DNA of 64,000 bases from Erwinia sp. SLM-02 (GCF_037450285.1 NZ_JAQISN010000001.1:1798001-1862000); one strand, 5' to 3'; positions 42,057 through 51,204 are shown, numbered from the stretch's first letter. Program-made: numbers and translations. Notes: generated by a model from the sequence alone, not told the origin.

Positions 42057-43055
42057 ATGAACACTATTCTGGAAAAATTATTTCAGGCCGAGATCCTGAC
42101 TCAGGCAGAGAGCCACCAGCTGTTCTCCGCGATTATTACCGGTCAGCTGGAACCGACTCAGCTGGCGGGCGCGCTGATTGCAATGAAGGTTCGCGGCGAG
42201 CGCCCGCAGGAAATTGCCGGGGCGGCTACCGCCCTGCTGGAAGATGCGAAAGCCTTCCCGCGCCCGGATTATGACTTTGCCGATATCGTCGGTACCGGCG
42301 GCGACGGCAGCAACAGCATTAATATCTCCACCGCCAGCGCCTTCGTGGCGGCTGCCTGTGGCTTGAAGGTGGCCAAACACGGCAACCGCAGCGTCTCCAG
42401 CAAATCAGGTTCGTCCGACCTGCTGGCGGCATTCGGCATCAGCCTGGATTTACCGGCGGAGCAGGCGCGCCAGGCGCTGGATGAACTGAACGTCTGCTTC
42501 CTGTTTGCGCCGCAGTATCACAGCGGATTCCGCCATGCGATGCCGGTACGCCAGCAGCTGAAAACCCGTACCATTTTCAACGTGCTTGGCCCGCTGATTA
42601 ACCCGGCACGGCCTCCGCTGGCGGTGATTGGCGTTTACAGCCCGGAACTGGTGCTGCCGATTGCTCAGGCGCTGAAGGTCTTAGGCTATCGCCGCGCGGC
42701 GGTGGTTCACGGCGGCGGCATGGATGAAGTGGCGCTGCACAGCTTGACCCACGTGGCCGAACTGCGTGAAGGTGAGATCACCAGCTATCAGCTGACGCCG
42801 GAGGATTTTGGTCTGAGCTATCACCCGCAGGAGGCGCTGGCCGGGGGTTCACCGGAAGAAAACCGTGACATTCTGGCGCGTTTACTCCAGGGTAAAGGCG
42901 AGCTGGCTCATGAAGAAGCCGTGGCGGCTAACGTCGCCCTGTTACTGAAGATTTTTGGCCATGAAGATTTGCGACAGAACGCGCAGCAGGCGCTGGAAAC
43001 CATCCGCAGCGGCCGGGCTTATCAACACGTCGTCGCACTGGCAGCAAGAGGATAA
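42057..43055 (+). CDS. trpD: Anthranilate phosphoribosyltransferase
   Basis: Transfers phosphoribose from PRPP to anthranilate; 332 residues. The PRPP loop is DIVGTGGDGSNSINIST; further conserved segments are KHGNRSVSSKSGSSDLLAAFG and TIFNVLGPLINPA. The ATG at 42057 is seven bases after GAGGAG; a TTG directly before is in frame but less likely. It is separate from trpG. Confidence 0.97.
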   Translation: MNTILEKLFQAEILTQAESHQLFSAIITGQLEPTQLAGALIAMKVRGERPQEIAGAATALLEDAKAFPRPDYDFADIVGTGGDGSNSINISTASAFVAAACGLKVAKHGNRSVSSKSGSSDLLAAFGISLDLPAEQARQALDELNVCFLFAPQYHSGFRHAMPVRQQLKTRTIFNVLGPLINPARPPLAVIGVYSPELVLPIAQALKVLGYRRAAVVHGGGMDEVALHSLTHVAELREGEITSYQLTPEDFGLSYHPQEALAGGSPEENRDILARLLQGKGELAHEEAVAANVALLLKIFGHEDLRQNAQQALETIRSGRAYQHVVALAARG

Positions 43056-43057
43056 TC

Positions 43058-44425
43058 ATGCAGCAGGAAACCGTACTGAATAAGATCGTTGCGGACAAAG
43101 CCATCTGGCTTGCCGCCCGTCAGCAGCAGCAGCAGCCGCTGGCCTCGTTCCAGAATGATATCGTCCCCTCTACGCGCAGCTTTTATGATGCGCTGAGCGG
43201 CACGCGCACGGTGTTTATTCTCGAATGCAAAAAGGCCTCTCCTTCTAAAGGGCTGATCCGTGACGATTTCGACCCGGCGACCATCGCCGGGGTTTACAAG
43301 GACTATGCCTCCGCGATTTCGGTGCTGACCGACGAGAAATATTTCCAGGGCAGCTTTGATTTCCTGCCCATCGTCAGCGCGGCCGTCACCCAGCCGGTGC
43401 TGTGCAAAGATTTTATCATCGACCCGTACCAGATTTACCTCGCCCGCTTCCACCAGGCGGATGCGATCTTACTGATGCTCTCCGTGGTCAGCGATGACCA
43501 GTACCGCCAGCTTTCCGCCGTGGCGCACAGCCTGAATATGGGCGTGCTGACCGAGGTGATCAGCGATGAAGAGCTGGAGCGCGCCACCGCTCTGGGGGCG
43601 AAAGTGGTTGGAATCAACAACCGCGACCTGCGCGATCTGTCGATTGACCTCGATCGCACCCGCCGTCTGGCGCCGAAAGTGGCACACGGGGTGACGGTCA
43701 TCAGCGAGTCGGGTATCAACAGCTACGCCCAGGTGCGCGAGCTGAGTCATTTTGCTAACGGCTTCCTGATCGGCTCTGCGCTGATGGAAGAGGACGACCT
43801 GGCCGCGGCGGTTCGCCGGGTGATTATCGGTGACAATAAAGTGTGCGGTCTGACCCGCCCGCAGGATGCGCAAAACGCACTGGCTGCAGGGGCCATCTAT
43901 GGCGGACTGATTTTTGCCGAAGGCTCGCCGCGCCGGGTGGATCTCGCCGTTGCACGATCGGTGACTACTGCCGCCGCGCTGAAATACGTCGGCGTGTTCC
44001 GCAACCAGCCGATAAGTGACGTTGTCACCACCGCCACGGCGCTGGGGCTGACTGCGGTACAGCTGCACGGCGACGAAGACCGCCGGTACGTCAGCGAGCT
44101 GCGCGATGCGCTGCCGTCCGGTGTGCAAATCTGGAAGGCATTCAGCATTCGCGACAGCCTGCCGAACCGCGACTGGCCGCACGTTGATCGCTACGTATTC
44201 GACCACGGCAACGGCGGCAGCGGTCAGTCATTTGACTGGTCACTCCTGCAGGGGCAGACGCTAAAGAACGTGCTGCTGGCCGGCGGGCTGAGCGCCGATA
44301 ACTGCGTGGAGGCCTCCCGACTCGGCTGTGCCGGGCTGGACTTTAATTCCGGGGTGGAAAGCGCGCCCGGCATTAAAGATGCCGATAAGATTGCCTCGGT
44401 ATTTCAGACGTTAAAAGCCTACTGA
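43058..44425 (+). CDS. trpC: Indole-3-glycerol-phosphate synthase / PRA isomerase fusion
   Basis: A bifunctional TrpC-TrpF enzyme of 455 residues. The N-terminal half (1-255) is indole-glycerol-phosphate synthase with FILECKKASPSKGLI, VLTDEKYFQGSFDFL, VLCKDFIID and GINNRDL. The C-terminal half (about 256-455) is phosphoribosylanthranilate isomerase with KVCGLTRPQDA, TAVQLHGDED and the ending LDFNSGVESAPGIKD. The fusion is the enterobacterial arrangement. It begins two bases after the trpD stop. Confidence 0.97.
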   Translation: MQQETVLNKIVADKAIWLAARQQQQQPLASFQNDIVPSTRSFYDALSGTRTVFILECKKASPSKGLIRDDFDPATIAGVYKDYASAISVLTDEKYFQGSFDFLPIVSAAVTQPVLCKDFIIDPYQIYLARFHQADAILLMLSVVSDDQYRQLSAVAHSLNMGVLTEVISDEELERATALGAKVVGINNRDLRDLSIDLDRTRRLAPKVAHGVTVISESGINSYAQVRELSHFANGFLIGSALMEEDDLAAAVRRVIIGDNKVCGLTRPQDAQNALAAGAIYGGLIFAEGSPRRVDLAVARSVTTAAALKYVGVFRNQPISDVVTTATALGLTAVQLHGDEDRRYVSELRDALPSGVQIWKAFSIRDSLPNRDWPHVDRYVFDHGNGGSGQSFDWSLLQGQTLKNVLLAGGLSADNCVEASRLGCAGLDFNSGVESAPGIKDADKIASVFQTLKAY

Positions 44426-44512
44426 ACGGCCTGACGCTGATGCCCACCGGCAGGATAATTTTTCGTCGGGCGTGATCCACGCCCGCGCTGAGAGAACTTA
44501 AAGAGACGCGAT

Positions 44513-45703
44513 ATGACCAGATTAAACCCCTATTTTGGCGAGTTTGGCGGTATGTATGTGCCGCAGATCCTGATGCCCGCGCTGCGCCAGCTGGAAGATG
44601 CTTTTATCAGCGCCCAGAGCGATCCGGAATTCCAGGCTGAATTTACCGGCCTGCTGAAAAACTACGCCGGTCGCCCTACCGCGCTGACGCTGTGCAGCAA
44701 CCTGACGAAAGGCACCAAAACCCGCCTGTACCTCAAGCGCGAAGACCTGCTGCACGGCGGCGCGCACAAAACCAACCAGGTGCTGGGCCAGGCTCTGCTG
44801 GCTAAGCGCATGGGCAAAAAAGAGATCATCGCGGAAACCGGTGCCGGCCAGCATGGCGTGGCGTCGGCGCTGGCCAGCGCCCTGCTGGGCCTCAAGTGCC
44901 GTATTTACATGGGTGCGAAGGACATTGAACGCCAGTCGCCGAACGTCTTCCGTATGCGCCTGATGGGTGCGGAAGTGATCCCGGTTCACAGCGGTTCCTC
45001 CACGCTGAAAGATGCCTGTAACGAGGCGCTGCGCGACTGGTCCGGCAGCTATGAAACCGCACACTATATGCTGGGCACCGCGGCCGGTCCGCATCCGTTC
45101 CCGACCATTGTTCGCGAATTCCAGCGCATGATCGGCGAAGAAACGAAGGCGCAGATCCTTGAGCAGGAAGGCCGCCTGCCGGATGCAGTGATTGCCTGCG
45201 TCGGCGGTGGTTCTAACGCAATTGGTATGTTTGCTGACTTTATTGATGACACCAGCGTCGGTCTGATCGGCGTTGAGCCGGCCGGGCACGGGATTGAATC
45301 CGGGGAACACGGTGCGCCGCTGAAGCATGGCCGCGTGGGCATCTATTTCGGTATGAAAGCGCCGATGATGCAGACCGAAGACGGCCAGATTGAGGAATCC
45401 TACTCGATTTCCGCCGGCCTGGACTTCCCGTCCGTCGGGCCTCAGCATGCGTATCTGAACAGCATCGGCCGCGCGGATTACGTTTCCATTACCGATGACG
45501 AAGCGCTGGACGCTTTCAAGGCCCTGTGCCGCAATGAAGGGATCATCCCGGCGCTGGAGTCGTCACACGCCCTCGCCCATGCGTTAAAAATGATCCGAGA
45601 GAACCCGGAGAAAGAACAGCTGCTGGTGGTGAACCTCTCCGGCCGCGGCGATAAAGACATATTCACCGTACATGACATTTTCAGCGCCAGGGGAGAAATC
45701 TGA
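44513..45703 (+). CDS. trpB: Tryptophan synthase beta chain
   Basis: Joins indole and serine with PLP; 396 residues. The PLP lysine is in GGAHKTNQVLGQALLAKRMG; the phosphate loop is CVGGGSNAIGMF; the indole-tunnel and catalytic glutamate segment is AETGAGQHGVA. It is followed without a gap by trpA (TGATG overlap). An 87-base spacer separates it from trpC, containing a possible weak hairpin. Confidence 0.98.
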   Translation: MTRLNPYFGEFGGMYVPQILMPALRQLEDAFISAQSDPEFQAEFTGLLKNYAGRPTALTLCSNLTKGTKTRLYLKREDLLHGGAHKTNQVLGQALLAKRMGKKEIIAETGAGQHGVASALASALLGLKCRIYMGAKDIERQSPNVFRMRLMGAEVIPVHSGSSTLKDACNEALRDWSGSYETAHYMLGTAAGPHPFPTIVREFQRMIGEETKAQILEQEGRLPDAVIACVGGGSNAIGMFADFIDDTSVGLIGVEPAGHGIESGEHGAPLKHGRVGIYFGMKAPMMQTEDGQIEESYSISAGLDFPSVGPQHAYLNSIGRADYVSITDDEALDAFKALCRNEGIIPALESSHALAHALKMIRENPEKEQLLVVNLSGRGDKDIFTVHDIFSARGEI

Positions 45704-46506
45704 TGGAACGTTACGATCGTTGTTTTAAGCGCCTGGCAGAACGTAAAGAGGGTGCGTTTGTTCCTTTCGTTACGCTGGGCGATCCCACCCCGGAGCTGTC
45801 GCTGCAAATTATTGATGCGCTGGTGGCCGGGGGCGCGGATGCGCTGGAGTTAGGTATCCCGTTTTCCGATCCGCTGGCCGACGGCCCGACGATTCAGAAC
45901 GCCACCCTGCGCGCCTTTGCCGCAGGCGTCACCCCGGCGCAGTGTTTCGAGATGCTGGCGACGATCCGCCAGAAATACCCGGAGCTGCCGATCGGCCTGC
46001 TGATGTACGCCAACCTGGTGTTTTCCAACGGCATCGATAATTTCTACGCCCGCTGCCAGGAAGTCGGAGTGGATTCCGTGCTGGTGGCCGATGTGCCGAT
46101 TGAGGAGTCCGCTCCGTTCCGCCAGTCCGCGATGCGCCATAACGTCGCCCCGATCTTCATCTGTCCACCCAATGCAGAAGACGATCTCCTGCGTGAAATC
46201 GCCTCACACGGCCGCGGCTATACCTACCTGCTGTCCCGTGCGGGCGTTACCGGTTCAGAAACGCGCGCAAATCTGCCGCTTAAGCATCTGATCGACAAGC
46301 TGAAAGAGTACCATGCCGCCCCGCCGCTGCAGGGATTTGGTATCTCTGAAGCGTCGCAGGTTGAGGAAGCGATCGCCGCGGGTGCTGCGGGTGCGATCTC
46401 CGGCTCGGCCATCGTGAAAATCATCGAGCAGCACCACAACAACCCGTCGGTAATGCTGACGGAACTGACCGCTTTTGTCAGTAAACTGAAAGCCGGAACG
46501 CGCTAA
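45703..46506 (+). CDS. trpA: Tryptophan synthase alpha chain
   Basis: Cleaves indole-glycerol phosphate to indole, which is channelled to TrpB; 267 residues. Catalytic Glu and Asp are in LELGIPFSDPLADGPTIQ (near residues 49 and 60). The phosphate site is in YLLSRAGVTGSE and GFGISEASQVEEA...GAISGSAIVKI. Last gene of the operon; the terminator follows about 20 bases downstream. Confidence 0.98.
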   Translation: MERYDRCFKRLAERKEGAFVPFVTLGDPTPELSLQIIDALVAGGADALELGIPFSDPLADGPTIQNATLRAFAAGVTPAQCFEMLATIRQKYPELPIGLLMYANLVFSNGIDNFYARCQEVGVDSVLVADVPIEESAPFRQSAMRHNVAPIFICPPNAEDDLLREIASHGRGYTYLLSRAGVTGSETRANLPLKHLIDKLKEYHAAPPLQGFGISEASQVEEAIAAGAAGAISGSAIVKIIEQHHNNPSVMLTELTAFVSKLKAGTR

Positions 46507-46527
46507 TCCCGCCTGCCCCAAAATGGT

Positions 46528-46557
46528 GCCTTATCGGTTGGATAAGGCATTATTTTC
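46528..46557 (+). terminator. trp operon terminator
   Basis: GCCTTATC (46528-46535), loop GGTTG, GATAAGGC (46541-46548), then ATTATTTTC. Confidence 0.8.
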
Positions 46558-46659
46558 TTTCTCTTTTTAACAATCTGAACTTGCAGAAACATCATCCGTC
46601 ACTAAGAATAAGTTATCGCCGCCTTTTCAGCGGTTTAAACCTGGACAGGGAGAAATGCA

Positions 46660-46974
46660 ATGAAGCTGTTAAAAACACTATCAGGAATGATTGCCGCTGC
46701 CGTTGTGGTGCTGAGCGTGAGCGCCTGCGCACCGACCGCAACGCAGGAAGGAACCGGTGGCTATATTGACGACACGGTCATTACCACCAAGGTGAAGGGT
46801 GAACTGCTGCACGATCAGTCACTGAAATCGACCGCCATCAGCGTGGAAACCTTTAAGGGCCGCGTACAGCTGAGCGGATTTATCAGCTCGCCGCAGATGG
46901 CAAACCGTGCCGTAGAAATCACGCGCGGCGTGCCCGGGGTAAAATCTGTGGTTAACAATTTGCAAATTAAGTAA
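46660..46974 (+). CDS. BON-domain lipoprotein
   Basis: A 104-residue envelope lipoprotein. The signal peptide ends in SVSAC (lipobox, Cys23). The mature part is a single BON domain (about 33-104: DDTVITTKVKGELLHDQSLKSTAISVETFKGRVQLSGFI...VPGVKSVVNNLQIK). BON domains occur in OsmY and DolP, where they bind membrane or peptidoglycan partners; this small one-domain form has no assigned function. It has its own ribosome binding site (CAGGGAGAAATGCA) and ends at a terminator shared with ompW. Confidence 0.85.
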   Translation: MKLLKTLSGMIAAAVVVLSVSACAPTATQEGTGGYIDDTVITTKVKGELLHDQSLKSTAISVETFKGRVQLSGFISSPQMANRAVEITRGVPGVKSVVNNLQIK

Positions 46975-46984
46975 CAGTTCAGAC

Positions 46985-47016
46985 AACAAAAAAGGCGCGA
47001 ATTTCGCGCCTTTTTT
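46985..47016. terminator. Bidirectional terminator, BON gene/ompW
   Basis: GGCGCGA (46994-47000), loop ATT, TCGCGCC (47004-47010), with A-run before and T-run after. It serves both convergent genes. Confidence 0.92.
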
Positions 47017-47028
47017 CGTTCTGCGGGC

Positions 47029-47667
47029 TTAGAACCGGTAGCCTGCGCCAAAGAAGAACACGAACGGGTTCACGTGAGTGTCAATACTTTGACGCGCGTC
47101 CCCGGCGCTGAAGCGAACTTTGGTATTGATATCCATGTACCACAGCGAGGCGTTAAGCATCCAGTCCGGGGTCAGCTGGTAGTCCAGGCCAACCTGACCG
47201 GCAACGCCCCAGGTATTTTTCACGCTCAGATTGCTCAGGCCCGCATCGCGGCCGGTTTCGTTGAAATCAGTATTATAGAACATGGTGTAATTCACACCCA
47301 CGCCGGCATAAGGCTGCCATTTGCTGGTGTTACCCATGAAGTACCACTGCGCCATCAGCGTTGGCGGCAGCTGGTGCACGGTCGCCAGCGTGCCGGTCGA
47401 GCGCAGGCCGACTTTGTGGCGGAACGGGGTCGCACCGAGTAGCTCAATACCGATATGGTCAGTGGCCATATAGGTAAAAGTCAGCCCCAGCTGCGTGTTG
47501 TTGTTGACGTGGAATTCGCCCAGACCCAGGACGTTATCGGAACCGCCGGTAGGCCGCACGGTAGCGGAACCCACGCGCATAAAGAAATCACCTGCTTCGT
47601 GTGCCGATGCGGCAACCGGTAACAGGGTGACGACAGCCAGTGCTAATGCTCTCAGTTTCATGACCAC
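47029..47667 (-). CDS. ompW: Outer-membrane porin OmpW
   Basis: A 212-residue eight-stranded outer-membrane barrel with a narrow hydrophobic channel. The signal peptide MKLRALALAVVTLLPVAASAHEAG (from the second Met) is cleaved after SA or SAHA; the mature part has alternating strand patterns and the terminal aromatic residue FFGAGYRF. Family landmarks are GDFFMRVGSATVRP and the LGATPFRHKV segment. OmpW is known to be FNR-activated; an exact FNR site lies upstream (47809-47822). Confidence 0.95.
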   Translation of the reverse strand: MVMKLRALALAVVTLLPVAASAHEAGDFFMRVGSATVRPTGGSDNVLGLGEFHVNNNTQLGLTFTYMATDHIGIELLGATPFRHKVGLRSTGTLATVHQLPPTLMAQWYFMGNTSKWQPYAGVGVNYTMFYNTDFNETGRDAGLSNLSVKNTWGVAGQVGLDYQLTPDWMLNASLWYMDINTKVRFSAGDARQSIDTHVNPFVFFFGAGYRF

Positions 47668-47808
47668 TCCTTTTTAAAATATAAAAACGTATGTAAGCAT
47701 CTGTGTCCTACTGCGAGGACTTATGCGATATCACGGACACATATTTACGCTGATTTACTGGAAAGGTCATGCGAATCATTTTTTTCATTCTTCATATAAA
47801 ACAATGGC

Positions 47809-47822
47809 TTGATTTAGATCAA
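47809..47822. promoter_or_regulatory. Exact FNR consensus site between ompW and the cysteine-cluster gene
   Basis: TTGAT-TTAG-ATCAA is the FNR consensus at all ten defined positions. It is 142 bases before the ompW start and 118 before the gene on the other strand. It could control either; ompW is a known FNR target in E. coli. Confidence 0.8.
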
Positions 47823-47939
47823 TTTCCAGTCGTTGCGGCATTCGAAAAATCCGATTGACCAATTTTTGGGGAAGGCTTAATTTTCTCTTCTCCTTCTCTG
47901 TGATTTTGGTTCGAAGCCTCAGGAGGGGCGGGTAATCAG

Positions 47940-48359
47940 ATGAGCGATACTCTTAATCCTTGCATCAGCTGCGGCGCGTGCTGCGCTTCATTTCGCGTTT
48001 CTTTTTACTGGTCAGAAGCTGAAGATGGCGGCGGCGTCGTCCCGGTTGACCTGACTGAACCGCTCAACCTTTTTATGCGCAATATGCGCGGAACCAACGA
48101 TCGCGCGCCGCGCTGTGTGGCACTGCAGGGTGAGGTTGGCGGGTGTGTCTCATGCGGCATTTATGAACAACGCCCGACGCCCTGCCGGGAGTTTGATATG
48201 TCGGGGGAAAACGGCATTCTTAATGAGCGCTGTGACCGGGCGCGGGCAAAATATGGCCTTCCACCGATATTTAACCCGGTAAAACCTTCTTTAATCGAAA
48301 GTTATGTCAATCTGAGTGCCAGCACCCTACTGGAACATGTACAATCTCCGGGTCTATAA
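47940..48359 (+). CDS. YkgJ-family zinc/iron-cysteine cluster protein
   Basis: A 139-residue protein of the YkgJ (CxxCxxCC) family, presumed to bind zinc or an iron-sulfur cluster. The N-terminal motif CISCGACC (residues 8-15), the second group CVSCGIYEQRPTPCREF and a final CDRAR supply the ligands. Function of the family is unknown. It lies next to the FNR site and upstream of yciC in the same direction (24 bases), which may mean co-transcription. Start ATG 47940 is weakly supported by AGGAGGGG. Confidence 0.82.
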   Translation: MSDTLNPCISCGACCASFRVSFYWSEAEDGGGVVPVDLTEPLNLFMRNMRGTNDRAPRCVALQGEVGGCVSCGIYEQRPTPCREFDMSGENGILNERCDRARAKYGLPPIFNPVKPSLIESYVNLSASTLLEHVQSPGL

Positions 48360-48383
48360 AATCGGTTTTCTCAAGGAGTGTAC

Positions 48384-49121
48384 ATGTCTATCACGGCGGC
48401 TTCGCTATACCGTGACACGGGGAATTTTTTCCGCCATCAGGTACTGACTATTGTCCTGATGGCGCTGCTGACCTCGTTTATTTCCGTGCTGATCGGTCAC
48501 GGGCTGACGCCGGATGCCGATCAGATGTCGATCCTGAATGACGGTGCGGCGGGTTCAGCCTCCAGTCTGATGGAGATGGTGCAGAACATGTCACCGGAGC
48601 AGCAGCAGGTTCTCCTGCGCGCTTCAGCGGCAGGCACGTTCGCGGCGCTGGTAGGCAACACGCTGCTGCTGGGTGGCATGCTGAGCCTGATCCCGATGGC
48701 CTCGGCCGGTCAGCACGTCAGCGCCCTGCGCGCCATCGGTGCGTCGGCACCTAAACTGCCGTGGCTGCTGCTGCTGACGTTCTTAATGACGCTGGTTATT
48801 CAGCTGGGCTTTATGGTGCTGGTGGTGCCGGGCGTACTGCTGGCCATTACGCTTTCACTGTCCCCGATGCTGCTGGTGAATGAGAAGGTTGGCGTGTTTG
48901 GCGCGATGCGCGGCAGCATGCGCCTGGCCTGGGGACACATGAAACTGGTCGCCCCGGCGGTCATTTTGTGGATTGTGGCCAAGCTGATTGTGCTGCTGAT
49001 GGCGTCCTCGATGACCGTACTGCCAGCAAACGTGGCCTCCGTGCTGCTGAACGGGTTGAGTAATCTGGTGTCTGCACTGCTGATTATTTACCTGTCTCGC
49101 CTATATATGTTGTTACGCTAA
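48384..49121 (+). CDS. yciC: YciC, UPF0259 inner-membrane protein
   Basis: A 245-residue inner-membrane protein with about six helices, of unknown function. It starts MSITAASLYRDTGNFFRHQVLT as in E. coli YciC and shares NMSPEQQQVLLRASAAGTF and VSALRAIGASAPKLP. The ATG at 48384 is five bases after AAGGAG; a GTG at 48378 is in frame but lies within that site. It precedes yciB and yciA, the conserved yciCBA cluster. Confidence 0.94.
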   Translation: MSITAASLYRDTGNFFRHQVLTIVLMALLTSFISVLIGHGLTPDADQMSILNDGAAGSASSLMEMVQNMSPEQQQVLLRASAAGTFAALVGNTLLLGGMLSLIPMASAGQHVSALRAIGASAPKLPWLLLLTFLMTLVIQLGFMVLVVPGVLLAITLSLSPMLLVNEKVGVFGAMRGSMRLAWGHMKLVAPAVILWIVAKLIVLLMASSMTVLPANVASVLLNGLSNLVSALLIIYLSRLYMLLR

Positions 49122-49196
49122 TTAGCCATGAATGCCTCGACAGAGGCATTCAATGGATGATTTCATTAGATACTGGTCTGATATCTGGAAGCCGCT

Positions 49197-49736
49197 ATGA
49201 AGCAGTTACTCGACTTTCTTCCCCTCGTGGTCTTTTTCGTTTTTTATAAACTGTACGATATTTTCGTCGCCTCCGGCGCGCTGATCGTGGCCTCTGCCGT
49301 TGCGCTGGCCGCGGGCTGGTTCATCTACCGCAAAGTAGAAAAAATGAGCCTGGTGACCTTTGCGCTGGTCGCGGTGTTCGGCACCTTAACCATCGCCCTG
49401 CATAACCCGGACTTCATCAAGTGGAAAGTGACGATTATTTACGGTCTGTTCACTCTCGCCCTGCTGTTCAGCCAGTGGTTTATGGAAAAACCGTTAATCC
49501 AGAGAATGCTCGGCAAAGAGATCCAGCTGCCCGAGTTCGCCTGGCGTCGTCTGAATATTGCCTGGGCGCTGTTCTTCTTCCTCTGCGGTCTGGCAAATAT
49601 CTACGTGGCCTTCTGGCTGTCTCAGGACACCTGGATGAACTTCAAAGTGTTCGGCCTGAGTGCATTGACCCTGCTGTTTACCCTGCTCAGCGGCATTTAC
49701 ATCTACCGTTTAATGCCGCAGCAGGAAGAAAAATAA
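49197..49736 (+). CDS. yciB: YciB (IspZ-type), inner-membrane cell-envelope protein
   Basis: A 179-residue protein with five membrane helices, the exact E. coli length. It begins MKQLLDFLPLVVFFVFYKLYDIFVAS. YciB is linked with cell-envelope synthesis and septation (related to Shigella IspA/IspZ). It lies 13 bases before yciA, probably in one transcript. Confidence 0.95.
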   Translation: MKQLLDFLPLVVFFVFYKLYDIFVASGALIVASAVALAAGWFIYRKVEKMSLVTFALVAVFGTLTIALHNPDFIKWKVTIIYGLFTLALLFSQWFMEKPLIQRMLGKEIQLPEFAWRRLNIAWALFFFLCGLANIYVAFWLSQDTWMNFKVFGLSALTLLFTLLSGIYIYRLMPQQEEK

Positions 49737-49749
49737 CGGAAGCGAGATA

Positions 49750-50172
49750 ATGAGCGAACAACAACGCGTACCGCAGGGCGAGATGGTGCTGCGCACCCTG
49801 GCCATGCCTGCGGATACCAACGCCAACGGTGACATTTTTGGCGGCTGGCTGATGTCTCAGATGGATATGGGCGGCGCTATTCTGGCGAAAGAGATCGCCG
49901 AAGGACGCGTGGTAACGGTCCGCGCGGACGGGATGACCTTTTTGAAACCGGTCGCCGTAGGCGATGTGGTGAGCTGCCACGCCCGCTGTATCCGCACGGG
50001 CACCAGTTCCATCACCATCAATATCGAAGTGTGGATTAAAAAGGTTTCATCAGAACCGATCGGCCAGCGCTACTGCACCACCGAAGCGGTATTCATCTAC
50101 GTGGCGGTGGATCCGGAAGGCAAGCCGCGCCCGCTGCCTGCCGATAAAATCCACTTCACCGCGCAGGACTGA
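49750..50172 (+). CDS. yciA: YciA, acyl-CoA thioesterase
   Basis: A 140-residue hotdog-fold thioesterase that hydrolyses short to long acyl-CoA. The active-site region is MPADTNANGDIFGGWLMSQMDMGGA with the conserved Asp; the hydrophobic core is in VGDVVSCHARCIRTGTSSITINIEVWIKK. It has AAGCGAGATA before ATG and a terminator shared with tonB downstream. Confidence 0.96.
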   Translation: MSEQQRVPQGEMVLRTLAMPADTNANGDIFGGWLMSQMDMGGAILAKEIAEGRVVTVRADGMTFLKPVAVGDVVSCHARCIRTGTSSITINIEVWIKKVSSEPIGQRYCTTEAVFIYVAVDPEGKPRPLPADKIHFTAQD

Positions 50173-50253
50173 CCTCCCCCCTGCCATCCCACGGCGAGAT
50201 GTTATTCTGGCCGCACTCGCCCTCCGGCGGGCCGGTGATGTTGAGCGGACAAT

Positions 50254-50279
50254 AAAAAAGGGCTTACGCCCTTTTTTTA
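50254..50279. terminator. Bidirectional terminator, yciA/tonB
   Basis: AAAGGGC, loop TTAC, GCCCTTT (stem centre 50258-50274) with A-run and T-run flanks. The T-run includes the tonB stop. Confidence 0.9.
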
Positions 50280-50999
50280 TTCGATGCTGCTGCCACCATT
50301 AATTTTGAACACGATGTTCATCGTTACGTCTTTGCCCGGCTTGTTCGGTTCATAACGCCATCTGCGCATCGCCTGTTTGACTTCACGCTCAAACATGTTG
50401 CGCGGCTCGGCCGAGAGAATGCGAACATTGTCTACCTGGCCGGAACTGTCGACGTCAAACTGCACGCGCACGCGGCCTTCCACGCGCAGAGCAAAGGCAC
50501 GCTGAGGATAGGACGGTTTGCTCTGGTTGAGCGCGCGCGGACCGCTGGAAACGGCGGTAGAAGGAGCCTGAGACAGCTTCGGCGCGGTTGAAGGTTTAGG
50601 CGGCTGCGGAGTGGTCACCGGCTGAGCCTGACGCGTCTCCTGCGGCTTCACCTCTTTCTTCGGCTTCACCACCTCTTTCTTCACCGGCTTGGGTTTAGGC
50701 TTCGGCTTAGGTTCAGGCTTCGGAATCGGCACCGGCTCCGGTATCGGTGGCTCAGGCACGGGTTCCGGCTCCGGCTCGGGTTCCGGCTGCGGTTCAACCT
50801 GCGGCGGTACCGGTTCAGGTTCAGGCTGCACCTCAGGTGCGACCAGCGAGACGCTTATCGGCTGAGACGCCTTAGGCATATCAACCGTCTGATGAAATGA
50901 GGCATAAAGCAGAGCGGCGATAACCGAGCCATGCAGTACAACTGAAATCAGCAGAGGCAAAGGAGCGCGGCGTGGTAATGATGTTGTCAGCGTCGTCAT
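50277..50999 (-). CDS. tonB: TonB energy transducer
   Basis: Couples the inner-membrane proton force, through ExbBD, to outer-membrane siderophore and B12 receptors. The 240-residue protein has an N-terminal anchor (about 14-34, with the key His in VVLHGSV), a long Pro-rich spacer with Glu-Pro and Lys-Pro repeats (about 55-125), and the C-terminal receptor-binding domain (about 155-240, YPQRAFALRVEGRVRVQFDV...RRWRYEP). I use the ATG at 50999, as in the family; the longer frame from 51041 adds 14 unrelated residues. A Fur-like site lies upstream. Confidence 0.95.
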   Translation of the reverse strand: MTTLTTSLPRRAPLPLLISVVLHGSVIAALLYASFHQTVDMPKASQPISVSLVAPEVQPEPEPVPPQVEPQPEPEPEPEPVPEPPIPEPVPIPKPEPKPKPKPKPVKKEVVKPKKEVKPQETRQAQPVTTPQPPKPSTAPKLSQAPSTAVSSGPRALNQSKPSYPQRAFALRVEGRVRVQFDVDSSGQVDNVRILSAEPRNMFEREVKQAMRRWRYEPNKPGKDVTMNIVFKINGGSSIE

Positions 51000-51036
51000 A
51001 ATCTTTCTGGTCAAAATGTGAAGCACCGAGTTTAAA

Positions 51037-51056
51037 TGCAAATAGCAATCAGTTTC
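51037..51056 (-). promoter_or_regulatory. Fur-like site upstream of tonB
   Basis: TGCAAAT-A-GCAATCA (51037-51051) keeps the 7-1-7 Fur layout with 9 of 14 consensus positions, and the 19-base overlapping form (51038-51056) matches 12 of 19. Iron repression of tonB is known in E. coli. This is a moderate match only. Confidence 0.4.
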
Positions 51057-51204
51057 AACAACCTCTCACGGCTTATCCGCGATTTCCCGTTTAAAGTTTA
51101 ACAAACTGACCTTTATCAAGGGCGAATTATCTTTTAATTGCACAAAAGTTAACGATCACTTAACGTGATGCCCGAATCTCAATCCCCGACAGGAGTGCTT
51201 AAAG

